From Candidatus Aenigmatarchaeota archaeon (GTDB taxonomy: Archaea > Aenigmatarchaeota > Aenigmatarchaeia > QMZP01): a stretch of 7,890 bases of DNA. Shown here piece after piece: positions 6,007 through 7,890 of the stretch (position 1 is its first letter; every line of letters begins with the position of its first letter). Both the position numbers and the translations under genes were made by a program. The stretch is taken from contig DAOUYM010000039.1 of NCBI GenBank assembly GCA_030666115.1, positions 1 to 7,890 on the forward strand, written 5' to 3'. Under the pieces are notes generated by a model that searched no databases, was not told the origin of the DNA, and saw only the letters and a program-made list of their open reading frames with translations.

Positions 6007-7890
6007 ATGGAAATGCAGATACTGAATGTGGATTATGTACTGGTGAACGAGAAGCCAATAATAAGAATATTTGGCAAGGACATGAAAGGTGAGAGTGTTT
6101 GTGCATTCTATGAGGATTATCAGCCATATTTCTATGTTGAGGGTAAGGGTGTTGAGAAGTTCCTGAGTGGGGAGGCTCAGGTAATTAAGATAGAACGGGT
6201 CAGGAGGGATGTTGTGATGGGGTACCAGGCTCCCAGAGACATGCATAAGGTTACCATAAAGAACCCGGCAAAAACACCTGAAATAAGAGAGAACCTCAAA
6301 GCTAATGGGTTTATCCCGTACGAGGCTGACATACTCTTCAGGTACAGGTTCATGAATGATCTTGGTCTGAATGGAATGGAATGGGTCAGTATGGAAACTG
6401 ATCCAGCCACAACAGAGACTGTGTTGACCGGAAAGAAAGTTAAAATAAAGGAAATTAAACCACTGGAGAAGGCGGAAGACGCACCACTCAGGACCATTGC
6501 ACTGGACATAGAATGCATACCCCTGAAGAGAGGGAACGTGCCCGATGCTGCCAAGGATCCTATAATAATGATATCCATGGTGTTTGATTCCAGTTTCAGG
6601 GGGAACAATATTATGGTACTCTCTACCAGACCAGGTAAGGGGGTTACCGTATGTGATTCTGAGAAGGAGGTTCTCAAGAAATTAATAGAGATTATCCATG
6701 AATATGATCCTGACATCATAACGGGTTACAACATAAACAATTTCGATATACCATACATACTTGACAGAATGAGGGATAATAATGTAAAACCCATCCTTGG
6801 CAGATGCAACCAAAAACAGGTCACCAGCAAGAAGCTCATGTCAAGATACAGGAACACCATAACAGGAAGGGTGATAGTTGACTCATTTGAACTGGTAAAG
6901 AAGGACTTCTCCCTGATGAGATACGACCTCAATACTGTATCACATAAACTTCTGAATGAGGAGAAGGTTAATGTTAAGCATTCCGAGATCGAGAAACTCT
7001 GGAGAGGTAGCCGGGAGGAATTTGACAGACTGGTCAAGTACTCCGAACAGGACTCAAAACTGGCAATGAGCCTTATCATGAAGCTCAACCTCGTTTACAA
7101 GTACGTTGCGTTATCCAAGATATCCGGAACCCTGCTGCAGGATACCCTGGACTCCGGTGAAACTATGAGGATAGAGAACTTCCTTCTGAGGGAATTCAAT
7201 AAGGAGGGATACGTATTCCCATGCAAACCAGACCAGAAGGTAGTATCCAATAGGGAGGGCGCGAGAAGGGAGGAACTCAAGGGAGGGTTTGTGATAGAGC
7301 CTGATAAGAAGCTACACTCCAATGTCGTGGTCCTTGATTTCAAATCAATGTACCCGTCCATAATAAGAACTTTCAACATATGTCCCACAACCCTGATGAA
7401 GGATTTCATGCCCAGCAACCCTGACCACAAGCCCATAAAATCACCATCCGGTGCAGTGTTCGTTCCAAAGGAGCTGAGGTATGGTATTATACCCAGAATA
7501 TTGGAGAGGCTGGTTAAGCAGAGGTCCAGCGTTAAGGAGAAGCTAGGTAAGGCAGAAGATGAGGGACTTAAGAGGATACTGGATGCTGAACAGTGGGCAC
7601 TGAAAATAATGGCCAATGCTTTCTATGGTCACTTGGGATACTCGAGGGCCAGAATATATGACCTGGGTGTTGCAAATGCAGTGACATCATATGGAAGGGA
7701 TATCATACAGAAGACCAAAAAAGTTATTGAAGATAAGTTTGGTTACAGTGTTGTTTATGGAGATACTGATTCTGTAATGGTGAAGATACCTGGAGATGAT
7801 GTTGAGAAGACCAGGGAAGCTGCAGAGAAGATCTCAGCTGACATAACCCAGCGTCTTCCTGGTGTAATAGAGTTTGAGTTTGAGAAGATA
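6007..7890 (+). CDS. polB: Family-B DNA polymerase (replicative, archaeal PolB), C-terminus outside window
   Basis: A DNA-dependent DNA polymerase with 3'-5' proofreading exonuclease. The window holds 628 codons without a stop; archaeal PolB is usually about 770-800 residues, so mainly the thumb is missing. The N-terminal domain (1-160) resembles Pyrococcus Pol. Exonuclease motifs: Exo I LDIE (Asp167, Glu169), Exo II TGYNINNFD (Asp247), Exo III YSEQD (Tyr345, Asp349). Polymerase motifs: A LDFKSMYPSII (Asp444), B KIMANAFYG (Lys533-Gly541) and C YGDTDS (Asp586, Asp588). All catalytic acids are present, so both activities should work. Motifs A, B and C carry no intein, although these are common intein sites in archaeal PolB. 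Oddities: motif B has Ala538 where Ser is usual. In the uracil-sensing pocket Tyr10 and Pro40 are kept, but the Pfu V93 and P115 positions are Thr90 and Leu110. It is divergent from NAC and has its own Shine-Dalgarno site. Confidence 0.96.
   Translation, partial: MEMQILNVDYVLVNEKPIIRIFGKDMKGESVCAFYEDYQPYFYVEGKGVEKFLSGEAQVIKIERVRRDVVMGYQAPRDMHKVTIKNPAKTPEIRENLKANGFIPYEADILFRYRFMNDLGLNGMEWVSMETDPATTETVLTGKKVKIKEIKPLEKAEDAPLRTIALDIECIPLKRGNVPDAAKDPIIMISMVFDSSFRGNNIMVLSTRPGKGVTVCDSEKEVLKKLIEIIHEYDPDIITGYNINNFDIPYILDRMRDNNVKPILGRCNQKQVTSKKLMSRYRNTITGRVIVDSFELVKKDFSLMRYDLNTVSHKLLNEEKVNVKHSEIEKLWRGSREEFDRLVKYSEQDSKLAMSLIMKLNLVYKYVALSKISGTLLQDTLDSGETMRIENFLLREFNKEGYVFPCKPDQKVVSNREGARREELKGGFVIEPDKKLHSNVVVLDFKSMYPSIIRTFNICPTTLMKDFMPSNPDHKPIKSPSGAVFVPKELRYGIIPRILERLVKQRSSVKEKLGKAEDEGLKRILDAEQWALKIMANAFYGHLGYSRARIYDLGVANAVTSYGRDIIQKTKKVIEDKFGYSVVYGDTDSVMVKIPGDDVEKTREAAEKISADITQRLPGVIEFEFEKI

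Noticed and set aside
6177..7616. Three long minus-strand open frames opposite polB
   Set aside because: Each overlaps intact PolB motifs on the plus strand, has Ser/Leu-rich shadow composition and no plausible start context.
7330..7890. Possible intein in the PolB catalytic motifs
   Set aside because: Motifs A, B and C are continuous and correctly spaced, with no splice-junction residues.
1..7890. A new defence, mobile or biosynthetic system
   Set aside because: All genes are recognisable housekeeping or transport families. No integrase, transposase, repeat array, nuclease/helicase cassette or biosynthetic cluster is present.

Overview
The window is a compact piece of an archaeal chromosome. 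The main evidence is an archaeal/eukaryotic-type glycyl-tRNA synthetase, a homomeric archaeal NAC protein with a UBA tail, and an archaeal family-B replicative DNA polymerase. TATA-like boxes also sit about 26-34 bases ahead of several start codons, as expected for archaeal and partly leaderless transcription. Arg is mostly AGG/AGA and Ile is often ATA. I cannot name the species. The synthetase has unusual residues at normally conserved positions, which suggests a lineage distant from well-studied archaea.

Layout, left to right. (1) Bases 1-86, minus strand: the first 28 codons of a PHP-domain metal-dependent hydrolase, cut by the window edge. (2) Bases 87-203: a divergent promoter region. 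(3) Bases 204-1730, plus strand: glycyl-tRNA synthetase. Its stop codon overlaps the stop of the convergent gene. (4) Bases 1727-5408, minus strand: a two-gene unit with a P2A-type (SERCA-like) Ca2+ pump followed almost without a gap by a CaCA-family cation/Ca2+ exchanger. (5) Bases 5514-5837, minus strand: the nascent-polypeptide-associated complex protein. (6) Bases 5838-6006: a second divergent promoter region. (7) Bases 6007-7890, plus strand: family-B DNA polymerase, open at the right edge with about the last 150-180 residues missing.

The pump and exchanger read as one calcium/cation-extrusion operon. The other genes are housekeeping genes for translation (GlyRS, NAC) and replication (PolB), with no clear functional tie to Ca2+. 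There are no RNA genes, mobile elements, CRISPR arrays or long repeats, and no gene-free stretch longer than about 170 bases. I found no previously undescribed multi-gene system. The most unusual signals are the altered GlyRS signature residues, the half-conserved uracil-sensing pocket of PolB, the tandem 10-bp repeat upstream of the Ca2+ pump promoter, and the shared palindromic stop codons.
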